A DNA stretch of 64,000 nucleotides from Parascedosporium putredinis (lineage: Eukaryota; Ascomycota; Sordariomycetes; Microascales; Microascaceae), in NCBI GenBank assembly GCA_949357655.1, contig CASHTG010000001.1, positions 1,364,001 to 1,428,000 on the forward strand, in the 5' to 3' direction. The notes under the pieces are model-generated. The model worked only from the letters and a program-made list of their open reading frames with translations, was not told the origin of the DNA and did no database searches. The position numbers were made by a program, and so were the translations under genes. Shown piece by piece: positions 1 through 13,635 of this stretch (its first letter is position 1; every line of letters starts with the position of its first letter).

Positions 1-3000
1 ACGTAGCCTGGTAACCCTGTGAGAGACGACAACAGCACAGCTTGGGTACGCCTAGCCATGGGCTGGGGTAATTCCCAGTCTACTGACCCATCCCACTGAG
101 TGCTCACGGGCCGGCCAACCACTCTTGCGCCAAGACCATGCGTCTGGCCTGAGGCAGAAATATGTGCTCACTCTTCTTGATCAATTCTCACCTCTCTCTT
201 CCCTTCTTGCCCAGCCAAACTCAAGCCAAATTGTTCCATGAGCATGTGTTATGTGTTTGGCACGGTAATTCCTTCCTGTACTTTGTGACAAACACGGCTG
301 ATCGACGCATCCCGAGCCTTCCGCCATTGGTTTGACATCGTTGGTCTGACAGGCGAGGACCCTACTTCTTCTGCCCACATGTTACAGCGTACCAAACTTG
401 TATGCTTCCTGGGTCGAGATTTGGAATGATGAGTACCTGGCCAGCTCTCTTTAAGAAACCTGGTAGTCTCACCGAAATCACACTGTTTTGCGCCATCAAT
501 TGATCCATGCTATGTCCCCATACCGATACCACGGCGAAAACGAAAGAGCCTTCGGGACGGGGAGCCGATAGACTCGAGCTATATCCCATTTTACACCAAC
601 CCTATGGACGTGCTTCAAGTAAGGGGATCACCAACAGAGCTCTTGGAGTCGAAATAGAGCCCAGGGAACAGCAGTCTAGCCTAGGGCCAGACTCTGCTTC
701 ATCCCAGCCAAGCTTTTTGACGGCGTCCCTATCATTTTTGTTAAGCCAATCAACCAAAGAATGCTAAGCTTGGATGGCTATCTGCTCCCGCTCCATGAAG
801 TAACAGAGCGCCCTCGTCTCCACACGAGGCAGCTTTTTATCTACTCGCTTAGCATGCGCTAGCATGGTCCCGCGACTGGTCTCCCAGACTGACTCGCGCT
901 GGAAAGGCTCGCCACCGATTGTTTTAGTGGAGAAGAGGCAGCAAAGAGACACGAACAACAAGACCTACCTCGAGTGGATTCCTACCTCTAGGAGAGGGGG
1001 AATATGAGGAAGGGAGATGCTGGTGGGGAGCGGGGCAGGGCGGGGAGGGGGCAGGTAGAAGGGGGAAAGGGGGAAGAGGATTGATGCAGCCTCAATGTGG
1101 GCTGTAGCGAGTTACGGCCTCCCTTAGTTGTGACCTTTGCGCGACTAGACACGCAATGGGCGAAGGGCAGACTCAACTACCTTGCGTTGCGATCCCCGGT
1201 CTCTGCTGGCGCACTACTGACCGTAAGCTGCAACTGTGAATACGTACTAACCCCTCGACTGTCAGTGCAGGGTAACCAAGCCATTCATTGATCAACTTCA
1301 TGAAATAAAGCTAGCCGAAACCTACGCAGGGGCTTCAAGCCTCAACCATGGCATCATGTTGGAGGATCTATCGTTCAAGTTGAGCCTTCTGCTCGAGACG
1401 CGCGATCGAGAGATGCATTGTGCGAGCCATGGTTATGCGGCACACGACTGATGCGTCGCCCACGAGGAGATACCCCCGGCTGGCGCCCAAAGAAGGATAA
1501 AAGAGACAGGAAAAGAAGAGTCGGACGTAACCCTGGCATGGGGACTCGTCGATATTTTTGCAAAATCACCCGATAACCGAATGGATGGAACTGCGCCTAA
1601 GAAAGTTGACAAATACTTCGGACCTTGGTCGCAGTCAGTCGAGGACTTCAACCGAGCGCTGCGGGCAAACCTGGATGCTCGACAAATCCGTCCTCTTGCA
1701 GATGGTGGAGCACGGGGCCAAACCTCGAAGGCCCAAGAAGAAGGCGAGCCCAGCATCCTAACGATTCACTGGTCTCCTTTTTTCATCCCTTCTTTATTGT
1801 TTGGTCGCTTACGCTGGTCGTGGTGCTGCGCTTACTTGGCAGCATATTCTTGAACCACAAGGGAGCTTTGATGGCCAACTTTCACTGTGCATCTTCAATT
1901 TTATCACTAGATGTGGGCGCGGGAATGTTATTTTTGGGACCCGTGCGCTTTTTTACAGAATGCCCTCTCTCTCGTTCGAGATCAACCACGGTAGGTGATG
2001 GGATATGGGAACACGGAGGGATAGAGGCTCGGGTCACTAGCAAAAGACGCAACCAACTCGGCAGCACGCCCTGGCAGCTAGGACTCGACTTTCTTGCTCT
2101 TCTAGTTCTACCTAGCCCAGCCAACCCACGGGGTTTTTTCAATATCTTCGCTTGCAAAGGATTTCACCGCCTCCTTCCGTGACTTGTGGGAAGGGCGACT
2201 CACGGAGCTCCACCCTTCACCCAGCCTCAGACTTCGCCCAACCTTGGTTCTCTCGCAGCGGGTCGCAACAGAAGCAGCCGATCAAATCTCATCCTGATAA
2301 GTAGCCTGCTTGGTTGAAACAAGTGCTCAACACAAGACCCCATCGTGCCTTTCTTTTTGGCTAGGCAGCTTGCTACCAGCTCTCAACGGGTGCCCGTTCT
2401 TGATAGCGATGATGGCACTGTCTGAAAGACAAACTCCACCCTCACCCTGTGAGATTGGGGCCTGGCAACCATCATCGCTAGTTCGGGTCCATAGTTTCCG
2501 AGCAGTGATCTGAGCGCACAAGGTGCTGTTCCCTTGCTCAACTTCCGCTTCCGTCACAGATGCACAAGTGTATCTGCTCGCCCTTGATCCTGAAGAGGAA
2601 GGAGGCTCCCACCTTTAGCCTGAACACGACCGACCAGTTCTCAGAGGGGCAAGCCTCGAGTGGTCGTCGAGCTGGCTAGGTTTGCACCCATTTTCAGGTG
2701 CATAGAGATCCCGCTTCACTTCACTTCCCTCTAACGACTGGAGATGCCCTTCTAGGTGATTCGTGCATACGAGACGAAGGGTGGCTCGATCGCTCCTTGA
2801 TCAAGCCGACACTGATCCTTCTCTCATCGCTTCGGAATTCACGTAGTCACGATGCCCATTCATGAACACGTTACGAATGGCGCTCCTACCACCCCGATGT
2901 TGCCTACCATGGGCAAAGCCGCCCAAACCTTTTCTCACACACACTCTCTCAAATGCCCCCTCACTATCTTTTTCTAAAATACGACCTTCCGTGCACAGAC

Positions 3001-6000
3001 TCCCTGAGAGGAAGTCAAACCTCAGTCCATGGTCGATCCGTGTTTTATCACGTGGCCGGTTCATTCTGACCCTTGAAACTGTTTCTCAATGGTGTATATA
3101 TTACTCTAGTTTTGGCACTACGAGATCTTACCCAGTCAAGCTTCTTCGGATGTGCCCCGGAACCGATTGTCGCCGCTCCTGTCCTGTCATAGGAGGCTTT
3201 GCTCCCATTGCCATGCACCCCTTTCCCAGCACAGCGGCACCTATATGGAATATTCAAGTGCAATACGGGTGTAATTCCTCAAATTTGACCTGCTTGCGCG
3301 AGTGCGCGCCGCTTCCCGGTCGGATTGATTAACATACCGCCCATCTTCTTTGCGGTTTGCAGCCACAAGGGGCAAACGAATTTTGATTAACATCCTTGGC
3401 TAACTCACCCCACCCCCGTCTCCCCGCTCCCCAGAAACAGAACGTGATACACGGTCCTGATATTAATCATTTGAATTGCCGAACAGGGATATCACTCGCC
3501 TCTCAATCCCTGGTCTCGCAGAGCGCCCAGCGATCATCGCGAGCATTCTCCTTGGTCGAGATGGGCTCTGCGAGCGGCGGCACATGCGGAGATCGTGGAT
3601 GACAAGTGGCTCATAGAAGCCTGGCTACCAGATTTGCGGGTGAGGCGCGAATACGTGATACCCAGCGCCTTCGATAGCCACATGCCGCCGCCCTCTTACA
3701 CTTACACTCTGGAATGAGCAATGTCGCTCATCTCCTCCCCCTCGAGGGCAGAAAGAGACGCTCTCAGGATCGCTCTCTACCTCGGGGTTGGACTTGACTT
3801 CCCGTGTGCCATGCGCAGCTTCCTTCTCTGACCTGTCTTCCCTGCTTCTTGCATCAACTCAGGCTTTTTTGCCTTTCGCACACGTGGCCGAGTACCTTGC
3901 CGGCTCGACCTGTCTAGCCAACTAGCTCACGCTCCCCTGACATGATCCCCGAGCTTTTCTTGTGTTTTCTACCTAAGCAGACAAAAATGCAATCTATTTT
4001 GCCCACTCAGGATTGCTCCCCTTTTTCCCGCGCAATCAAAACCAGGTCGCCACGCTATGGCCGCGACCGTCATTGACTGGTTTTGCCTAAATTCTCCGCC
4101 CCCTTCTCAGCGTTCCTGGCTTCTAGCATCTCTGAAGGCGGCAAGACGGTAGTCGACCCGACTGAAATTCTGCCTTCGCACCCTCGGTCCTTTACCTAGC
4201 GGAAGGCTTCGAGTCACACGGCTTGGGAACCCCCACGTTGTCCATCTTCGTACCGTCCGCCAGCTACGTCCGCTCCATGCCACCTGCTGACGGATGTTGT
4301 TCAAAGAAGAGCCTGGGCTTTGGTTGCTGCCATGGTGTGTGAAAAAGAGAGGCATAGGTGGGACATCACCAGCCCCCGATTTCTTTTAGCTTCGGCCTGG
4401 GAACAACGTTGTCTTTGGACGTGCCGTACTACATCCTCTTCATAACGCGGGGGTACTGTCATTTATCCCTGACCAAGAAGACAAAGCACGAGAGCTGTAG
4501 GTAGCGGAAATCATCACCGCCTTGCCATTTTGCCATCGGCTCTATGTGGATAGGAGCAGATATCTCTTTTATTCACCTTTTGGACGTCATATCCGAGGTC
4601 GCGATTGGGGTTGCCAAGTTTTTCGCCGGTAGCGAGTTAGAGCTCCGGTTTGAGCCAAGGTTCACCTCCGAAGACACTGCCTCATTTGGGCACCGCAGCG
4701 CAGCGGCTCCCAGTGGGCGACGAGAGGTCAAGGGCGGTGGTGGTGCTGGTGGTGGCCAGGGCTTCTCGCCAGAGCTCCCCTAAGGCCCTTATTGTTTCAG
4801 CAACGGCCCTTGCCCGTGTTTACTTCTTGCTCTGGGGTTGACGGCATAGGTAGCCCTGTTGTCTCTGGCTTTTGGCGAGTGCGATCCCCCTCATTGTCAT
4901 GCAACGCCCTTGACCGTCTACCTGGCCTCGCCGATCTGAGTGATCACCTTCCCATGCGCTATTCCAATGGGGGCCTAAAGACCTCGATTACCTGTGACGC
5001 TCGCCATGCTCATGGCCCCTGTACGGTCCTTGTCGAAGAAGTATTCACAACGTATCGAGATCGTACCTTTGGGCCGGGCAAATAGATTGAAGCCTGCTGC
5101 AGGTTAATATGCTTGTGCGGATCAGGCGAGTAGCCTGAGCGTGCCGACATCATATGGCTGTCCAGCTTTACCGCTCTTGCCGTCCTCTCCGCCACCTATC
5201 TCCATCATAGGTATCCAACAAGGGGACCGTACATTCCATGTCGACTTAGTGATCGGAGGAGCGCCCATCTGAGGCCTACAGAGGGTGGGCATAGCTGTGG
5301 TGCGAGATCTTTTGTTCTTCCTTTTGTTTTGGCTGACGGGATTTTGAAAAGGAAGGCCTCTTGAGCGCAGGGGTCGTCTTGGCCCCTCTCGGCCTTGTAT
5401 CCCCACTGTACCCTCCTTGTCAATCTTGACAATCTTACTCCCTCTTTATTCGCGCAATAGTGTTAGATTGCGGTGTGTTCTCCACGATGGCGGCAAGATA
5501 GTCGGACGCATAGATGGTATCTTCCAGAAGGTCAGATTGACGAGCGAGTTCATCAAGCTGGATTACCGCCCGACATGGAACTACCGGGACCCATGAAGAA
5601 GTGAGGTTGGTCAAGCCGTTGGCTTGTCCAACTCATCGTGACAACTTCAAGGCTGCCGCCACGTCTCGACGAGGTCAAGTGACCCTCGCCGCCGCCTCCA
5701 ACACGGACTGATGGATGAGGAAGGAATTGGTGCTGCCAATGCGCGCGGCATTCCCAGCTGCCCGTGATTCGGACACGCCCTATAGTTGAATGGGTTTATT
5801 GGCAATGCTTGTGAAGAGGTTGGAGAAGACTAGGGTCTTGATCTATTCCTTTTGTCCATGATATGACCTCGGGCGGGGGTGCGAAGACAGGCACTGGGTG
5901 GCATCTTCGCACGCAGGGAAAGAGAACGATGGCGAGAGTAGAGCGCGAAGGAGGAGGACGAGAGGGGTGGGGTGAAGAGTTTGGCCACAGACAGGCCTTC

Positions 6001-9000
6001 TAATATGAAGGAAGGTTGGGTAGGCAGGAGGTGTAAGCTGCAAAGGGTGGCTTGGTGTCGTCGGCATAACGGGCCTCTCGAAGCGAGAACGTGGGAGGTT
6101 CGAAGATCCCTGCTTCCCCCTACCCTACCCTACCCTATCCCCTCTCATCCCCCAGCTCGCTCCATCAGTGGGTCATGCAGGCTGGTTTGCATGGAGTGAG
6201 CCTTTGTTCAAGTGTGTGCGCACAGTTGGCTGCTCAAGGATAGGGGATGCTATTTGTGGTGCCGCTGGCTTGAGGATAGTTCTCATGCTCAGGATCCGAG
6301 ATCCTTGTTCGCCAAAGCCGACAGGGGAGGTTGCAGCACTACTCTGGGCCTCGCCGTCGAGTTCTTTGATGAACTCGTTTGTTCGGCTAGCTATGCGCCA
6401 TTTGGCCGTGTCAGCCCCTCCCTCCCCCACCTCGCGGCGGTCAATAGAAGCTAGTAGAGTCTGTGCGGACAACGGCAAGCTCGTGGCAAAAGCTAGGTGT
6501 AGTCTTCTAGACGCCTCTGGCTTTCGGGGCCGGGCTCAGAACTCGATGTATTTCCCCGTCAGCCCTGGGTATTGGTACAACTCTTGACTCGGTCCTTAGG
6601 ATCCTCGGAGTACCAGACTCTTTGTTCACACTCGGGCATCCATTTTTACGTTGCGCCATCCCGCCACCTTTATTCGTCCACACACCACCCCAGGTCGAAG
6701 ATTCTGGATCCACTATCCCAAGAGATACGCCCCCTCCCATAGGCTTCCCCGCTCCTTCCTTCTGGGACTTGATGTTGGAAATTTGGCGGGGATTCCGTGT
6801 CTACCAATCGAGTGATTGTCCTCCCACCGGCCATACGCAGCGTGGAGTCCGAAGCTAGGAGCTTGGAAGCTGACCCACCGAAGCGAGTCCACTCTTCTTT
6901 GGCGTACCAGTCAAGCCAGCGGGAGGGAGGGGGTTGGCAGGAGTGAAAATCGTGGTCCCGGCTTCGGCGAAGGACCTATCAACTCGCCTTGGTTATGGCC
7001 AGCAGGATACCGTCGACGCGGGGTCGTTATATGTCACCCCTGTTGACGGAAAGACAAGGAAGGGGGTGAGGACAGGGAAAACACGAAGTAGAAGCTTGGT
7101 GAACTGAAAACAGATCGCTTGCGGAGCCTCTTACCGTGAGGGGTTTTGGGGAGGGTTTGTTTCTCGCCCCCTTGCACACGAAGGCGGCAAAAGTGGAGAA
7201 GGCGGTATGAAGGTGCGCGATAGAAGCCTTTTGCGCAGCGGTTGCTTGTGGCATCGGAGGTGTCGACAGGCGGTATGGGTCCATGAGGAACCTTTGCTTG
7301 CAGGCTCTCCGTAGCGGACCGGTTCGCCAAACCCTGCAAGCAAGTCCAAGAGGATAAGAGGGTGATGGAGGGCTAGTGGCCGTTGACACACAGTGAAAGA
7401 TGGCCGGGGAAAAGAAAATCAGCATTTCCCACCCTTTGGATTTCTGAGATATTCTGTTTGTTGGCTTACACACTCGTCTCTCGTCGCTCCCTTGCTCTCG
7501 CTTCCCTCTCTCTCTCCCGTTCCCCGTTCCCTTTTTCTTGTTCTCTACGTCCCCCGGACACTTTTGCTACCTCGCCCGCCCAAAGTTTCGCGCTGTATGA
7601 AGGGGATGGTTTTGAGGTAGCCCCATCGGTAGTTGGCAAATGGCTTTGCCACCGGATGGCCATTTTCAGCATGGTATACACAGACTGCCATTTAGTTTTC
7701 ATTTACGGGATTGTGGGGTCAATCTTTTCAGATCGGTCGTCCACTATGTTAGAAATCTCCTACTCGTCGCTCCCCGGAATCATTCCAGATATTACGAGCA
7801 AGAGATGGGAAAGGAATCTACGAGCTGGATCCTAGTTTTCATTCCCGGTCCAAAGTAGGTTCGGTATCTGGACATGGTATGCGCCAATAGGGAGGGAAAG
7901 AAGGCCTTGAGGTTCAAGCCCATGCCCTTGTTTGTTGAGCTTTGGGTGGTGCATAGATGGATGCGGGCTCGAGTGTGGGTGCGGAGACAGATGCTGCAAT
8001 AGTATATTGCTTCCTTTTTCTTTGCTTTTGGCGAGGGTTAGAGTGCGTACATGTGTCCAGAGGGTGTGCTAGGGATGCTAGGATATAGGATTGGTGGGGC
8101 TTTGTCTCTGTGGTACGGCGTGGTGTGGTGTAGTGCGGTGTGGTGCTGTGCGGTGCGGACGAGATCAACAATCGAAGAGCGGCAGGAAAAGATGGAGGGC
8201 GGGGGCTGCAGAGTATTGATAGGATGCAATGCGGTGAGCCCATGATTTTGGCGAAGCGTGGAATGGTGGGGTGGGGACGGGGGCGTGTGTTGAGGTTGGA
8301 GAGGGCAGAGGGAGAGAGTTGGGGGGGAAGATACAGGGAGAGAACGATCGGAACAAGGAAAAGGAGGAAAAGGGCAAGAGAAGCGAGAACAAGAGAGAAG
8401 AGAATGAGCATGCGACTGATACTCTGCAGATGAGCAACCTACAACACGGGGAACAGGGAAAGAGAGGGTCAAGATCCCGCTACCCTGCCACTACCAGGAG
8501 TGAAGAGTTCTTTCGCCGCATGCAGCCGAATGACGCTTATCTGTGAGCGTGGGAGGAAGAGGCAGGAGCTCTTTGGCGGATGACGGTGTCGAGCCAAGTT
8601 TTGTTCGGTCCGTTAGGATCGTCGGCCAGGATGAAGCAAAGACTGGAATCGCCTAGGTCTGCCTCTCAGGTTTCCTCGTTCTATACCCAGTCTCTCACTC
8701 TTTTCAGTCTCCCGCATTCTGTGTGCAGAGGCCGCGAGTGAGTGTGCATCCCCCCTCCTCAAGGCCTGGTTGGGCAAGGGAGGGGTGTATACATGGGCCG
8801 GGTTTCCACGCGAGGTTGGGTGGGAAGAAGATGGACGCACCAGGGAGCAATGGGGAATCGAGTGAGCCAATATGGGTGACGCTATACACAACCAAGCAAA
8901 AGAAAAAAGGGACGAGAAGAAGAAGCATCAAAGTCATCAATAGAGACGAAGACTGATGGGCAAGGGTTGTCAGTGGTGGTCCCGCGCCTCGAGCAGCCGG

Positions 9001-10780
9001 TCTTCACGGTGCGTGAGCCCCACACGTCAGTGCTGCTCAGTCTTATTTCCTTCTCCACTTTCCTTTACAAGTTGTGGCCCGGGATACCATTCCGGGTCGA
9101 TCTAGAAGCAAGCAAGGCCCGGCGTTCTAAGAGGGAGGCGGGGAGGAAGGGGGGAGGGCTCGAAGGTTCAAAAATACGGTACGCTACGCACACGCACGGC
9201 GGTGAGCCGAGCGGCAGCCACGGAGGCTCTTTTGTCATTTTTGTTTCTTCTTTCTTTCTGCCCGTCGAAACAGGGAGGTGCCTGGTCAAGCCCTGGTCAA
9301 GCGACGGCAGAGAACTAGCTTTCCCGGGTGCCAGGCTGGCTACGACCAGCCCCTCCCCTCAGTCCTTGGAGGCCGAGATGGTCATTGCAGGAAGACGCGC
9401 GGTAGAGGTAGAGGACGTGCAGTAGTAGAGCGCGGTTTCCCGGGCCTGCGGTGGGCTTTTCGGGGAAAAGGACAAAGCTGGGAGATCTCAGAGGGGCGTG
9501 TGACCTAGCCGTGCTGGCAGGTCTGCCCCCTCCCCCAGTCCTGAGTCTGTTCTTTGGCGTTCTCTATCAACTGGGATGTTGTGGTATAAGGCGTGTTTCC
9601 ATCTCGATTATTATGGGAGGCCGGGCACGGCGAGCTCGGGGGTACTCTTCCCCACTAACCTCGAGATCCCCGGTCGACAGCCATCTCGTTCTTGTTCTTG
9701 CCTGCCTGTCGGAGGTGTGGAGTACTGAAGAGGGGGAAACTGCTGGGCGGATGGACGGATCTCTAGTAAGTCGACCCCCGCACGGCACCAGCCACGTCGG
9801 TGATCCCGTGAGCATCTTTCTTTTCATGTTCTCTTCTTTCTCCCCCTCCCCCGCTCCGACAAGGGCATGGGCGCCGGGGCCAGGAGGAGGAAGAAGAGTC
9901 CGGCGCTCGGCCCGTGGATCGGCCTGGAGACGAAAAAGATGTGGCTGCGCGCTTAACGCAAGGCCTTTTTGTTTTCTTCCTCTTTCCCGTCTCTTTATAT
10001 TTTTTTGGCGCAGGCACATGGTAAGTATAGTTGTAAGGGTGGGAAAAGCTGCAGCCGCCTAGGACCACCTGCTTGGTTCCCTTCTGAATTCCACCTCCGT
10101 CGAGTCATTTATTGGTAGTAGGAGTCTTACAGAGCCTAGATAGCCATGAGATACGGCAAGTCAGATAGTAGTTCTTTTGACTGATTCTAAGATACAAGCA
10201 CCAGAGCGAACAGCCAAAGGAAGCTAGAAGGGGGATTCAAGATTTGTTGGCCCGTACATTTGTTTTCCTTTTTCAGCTGATTATCTTTATGGTTCTATTA
10301 TCTAGTAAACTTGGTTTGAAGAGGAAATCTCTATTCTTCAAACTGGTCTTTGTCTCTCTCTATCATCCACTATGCCTTTCCTGCCTCAATTCTAAGATGC
10401 CCTCTTCCGTTTCCAAGAACGACACAGGATTTAGTAGCGCTACTTTAGATAAACCAGTAGCAGTGTAATGAATGTAATTTGCGACTTGCCTTGTTCCCGT
10501 TCTTTTGTGCGAATTTAGACCAGTGATAAGACCTAGCAACCAAACCATATTTTTAAACCCCAACAGAGAAATGACGGATATAGATCAAAAGCGAGGATAG
10601 ATAGAGGAGGGATAAAAAGGAAGTGAGTGAAGGCGTGCTAATGGCAAATGATAAATGGCAAGGAAACGCAAAAGGATGTTGAGCCCGCCCTACGTATGGC
10701 TCGGCCCAGACTCTGCTTCCCTCCATGCCCTCCTTCCCTCCGCGTTGAGCTCGTCGTGGCAGCGTCTCTCGACGGCGACC
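1..10780. other. Gene-free stretch downstream of bor1
   Basis: No frame in these 10.8 kb gives a recognisable domain, and no run of short frames joins into one even when single-base losses are allowed for. What can be seen is low-complexity sequence: four CCCTA pentamers at 6118-6137, a CT-rich tract on the plus strand near 7490-7550, GTG/GCGG-rich sequence near 8100-8160, purine-rich plus-strand sequence near 8290-8430, and AT-rich sequence from about 10200 to 10700 that is probably the 3' flank of bor1. Pyrimidine tracts of this kind often sit in fungal promoters and leaders, so unannotated transcripts are possible, but the sequence does not prove any. Confidence 0.6.
6118..6137. repeat. 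Four CCCTA pentamers
   Basis: Four perfect CCCTA units stand in tandem. Most ascomycete telomeres use the hexamer CCCTAA, so this is a short interstitial simple repeat and not a telomere. Confidence 0.9.
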
Positions 10781-13635
10781 TCACCTGTCTCCGCCGCGTG
10801 GCCGTCCCCACAGACCCCCGCTCACGACACGGTCCAGCCCTTCCAACGATTCCTGGCTCTTTCTCGGCGCGCCAGGGTACGCAAACACGCCGTCGACATG
10901 CTCGGTCCCCTGCCTGCTCGTCGTCCGTCTCGAGAGATCAGGGCGGTCCAGCATCGCCGCGTTGGAGCCGGCGGCGAGGTTTTGGAGGCGTCCGTGTCGT
11001 AGGTGTCGGTGTCGCCGGCTCCGTGGATACCGCCGCAGCTCTCCATGGTAAAGGGGAGGCGGTGGGCTCGTCGAGGGCGGCGAGTTCCTCGTCCGAGAAC
11101 CAGCGGGGAGCAGCAAGGTCCGGATGGGGATGAGGGCCATGATGAAGACAGGAAACCGACGGCAGCGATGGTCTGGGTGATGGCAAAGGTGGCGCCGAAG
11201 CCGACGAGCTCGATGGCGACGAAGAACCAGATGGCGCGGCGGCGGCGAATCTTGAGGAGGGGGTGAGAAGGCGGGGTGAGAGCCTTGTCGCGGCCGAGGA
11301 AGATGAGCTTGGCGGTGATGCCGTTGGCCTCGAGGGCCTGGATGCCCATGACGAAGAAGAGGCCGGCGAGGACGCCGTGGGGATGAGGTGCAGGCAGACG
11401 AGCAAAGGGCCCGTCATGGTGCCGAGGGTGAGGAGGCCCTGGGCGAGGTTGGAGAAGCGCTGCTCGACGACGTGGGTGGTCTCGGTGAGGTAGCCGCCCT
11501 TGTGCTCGCCCTTTCGTCGACGTCCTGGACGGCGTGGGTGACGCAGAGGGATTCGGTGTGGAAGGGGGCCTGGGGGATGAGGCCGTTGGGGAAGGGTAGG
11601 CCGAGGATGCCGGCGACGCCGGTGGTGAGGCCGAGGAGGAAGAGGTCCCAGTGGAAGCCGGCGGGTTTTCGGAGGGGGAACTCGGTGCCTTGGGCGATGA
11701 GGGAAGAGACTTGATGGGGAGCGCGTTAGAAACATGAGTTTTGGTTTTTCCGGCGACGAGGACGACGACAAACGCTAAGCGCCAAGCGCCAAAAGCGAAG
11801 TTCCAAAAAAAGGACACGGTTACACGTCCTTAAAAGGCAGAGGGAGAAGGAAAGGGACAGCGAAACACCGAGGAGGGGGAGCTTACCATTATGATCGAAC
11901 CAAAACAGAATGGTCAAGAGGATGGCAAAAGGCGCAGCCAAAAGACTTGGCCGACCGAGATGTCCCTCGGGTCAACGATCCAGCCGGAGCGGGTGGTGGG
12001 CATAAAGGCGATGCTGGTGGGTAACACTTCGAGATGGACGTCCTTCATGCGGCCAATGTAGACGAAGCCGGTGAAGAAGATGAGGGTGAGCGGGGTACCG
12101 TAATCCTTGAGAAAGACGCGTATGGTGTGGGTGAAGAGGCTGCTGGTCCCGAGCTCGCCGCACAGGTAGGCGACCATGAAGACGAGGAGGGCAGCGACGA
12201 TGGACAGGTAAAAGGATTCGCCGCTTTCCAGCCTTTCCAGGACCTGTATGCCCTTTTGGAGGTAGATGAAGGCGACGTAGAAGCCAAAGATGTCGCAGGG
12301 GAAGCGGGTTACGTATTTTAGTAGATTGCACGAGTTGGTGACGGCAAGGATCCAATGAAAGATCAAGGACCAACTGGAGAGGAGAGAGGGGCGCAACAGT
12401 TAGTTATGGGGGTCAACCCTTTTGTTTTGTCAAAGTGCTGTCGTGCATGGTTCTGACGGGGTGGACGAGAGGAGAGTGGGAGGGGACACTATGAAGTAGG
12501 ATATATAGACTTACATGCCGATCCAACACATAAAAGCCATGTAGTTGACACCAGTTGGCTTCATGATATCATATACGGTGCTTTAAAGAAAGAAAAAGGG
12601 CAAGGCAAGCGTGTTAGTGCGGTGTCTCGGCCAAAATTACAAAGCCCAGGAGCCGGCAAGGTGGAAAACCTACTAGTTGAATACGGTGATTGGGCCTGGA
12701 TGAGAACAGGCGAGTTAGCACTCAGTAGAAAGAGAGAGACAGAGAGAGAGGAGAAGTTGGAGGGATAAGAACTCACCCGTGACACCGACAATGACGAGGG
12801 GCTGAGCGGCGAAGAGGGAGAATACGACGGCGCCGAGAACGGAGGCTAAGAGGACCTCGTTGACGCCGTAGTTGGAGTCGGTACTCGTGAACATGTCAAG
12901 GGAAAAGGCTAAGGCGGGTAGAATACTATGATAAGGCCAAGCTCAGGACCCGCAAAGGGGCCATGGCAGAGATTTGGTTAGTTTCTCAACAAGGATCATG
13001 TCATGTGTCCAACGGTTGGAGGGAACAGCTGCTATGCGTCTGTGCCGAGACATGACGGAGCGAGATGTATGCGAACGGTCGGGTAAGAAGAGAGAGAGAG
13101 TGTGTGTGTGTGTGAGGCGTAGATGGAAGAAAGATGAAGAAAAGAACATTGATATTGATGAGATGGATACGAAATATCTGAGACATGTGGCAAGCGCATA
13201 ATGTACAGCGAGTAGAGCACTAGGTTTGACGTGGACAGCGGCATGTGCAGCTTTCCACGTGGCAGGCAAGGGGGAACATAAAGGCAAGACATTACACCAC
13301 TCAAGGAGATCTCAAGATAGACTTCATGCGCAAAAGAGACGTGTGGGGAAGAAAGTCGCGAGGTGAGGAAAGGAAAAGAAAAAAGAAAAGAAAAAGATCA
13401 TACTTGGCAAAGTACATGTAGACGGTGGCGGGCACGACGCGGTAATCCCATGCGTCCTTCCAATCGCTCGCGTAAAGGGAGCACGGCGGCGCAAATCATT
13501 GACGATGCCGCTAAAGAGCCGAATCTTCCACCAAGGGTCCTTTTTCTTCGCCGGGGCGGTCCCGGCGCCCTCTACGTCCGGAGCCGGGGCCGCGACCGGG
13601 GCAGCACCTCGTGGCGCCTCGTGGACGGTGGACAT
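10781..13635 (-). CDS. bor1: Bor1-type boron/anion exchanger (SLC4/HCO3- transporter family)
   Basis: Multi-pass plasma-membrane transporter of the SLC4-like family; yeast Bor1 exports borate. Six exons: 13635-13404, 12925-12777, 12695-12674, 12580-12515, 12373-11887, 11709-10781, with GT..AG introns whose phases all close. About 630 residues. The soluble N-terminus contains DPWWKIRLFSGIVNDL, followed by hydrophobic segments with ILPALAFSLDMFTSTD, FTGFVYIGRMKDVHLEVL, GLPFPNGLIPQAPFHTES, THVVEQRFSNLAQG and ELVGFGATFAITQTIAAVGF, an order typical of fungal Bor1. Exon 3 is only 22 nt. Eight one-base losses are needed to read it, near 13475, 11941, 11512, 11380, 11151, 11107, 11055 and 10980, all in or beside short runs of one base. 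The start is the first ATG after a 462 bp stretch with no minus-strand ATG. Substrate is inferred from family only. Confidence 0.88.
13088..13114. repeat. (GA)n/(TG)7 microsatellite in bor1 intron 1
   Basis: A GA run passes directly into seven TG units. It lies inside the unusually long 478-nt first intron of bor1 (12926-13403) and has no coding consequence. Confidence 0.9.

Noticed and set aside
1581..1853. Short plus-strand frame starting MDGTAPKKVDKYFG
   Set aside because: The first 60 codons look protein-like, but no family, intron or neighbouring exon supports them.
6118..6137. Telomere remnant (CCCTA repeats)
   Set aside because: The unit is a pentamer with four copies, not the usual hexamer, and is surrounded by unique sequence.
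9451..10062. 203-codon open frame
   Set aside because: Low-complexity and Arg/Ser/Gly-rich composition, opposite-strand frames equally open, and no domain; typical of GC-rich chance frames.
10938..11771. 277-codon Ser/Pro/Arg-rich minus-strand frame
   Set aside because: It is mostly an out-of-frame reading of the last bor1 exon; only short pieces match the transporter between lost bases.
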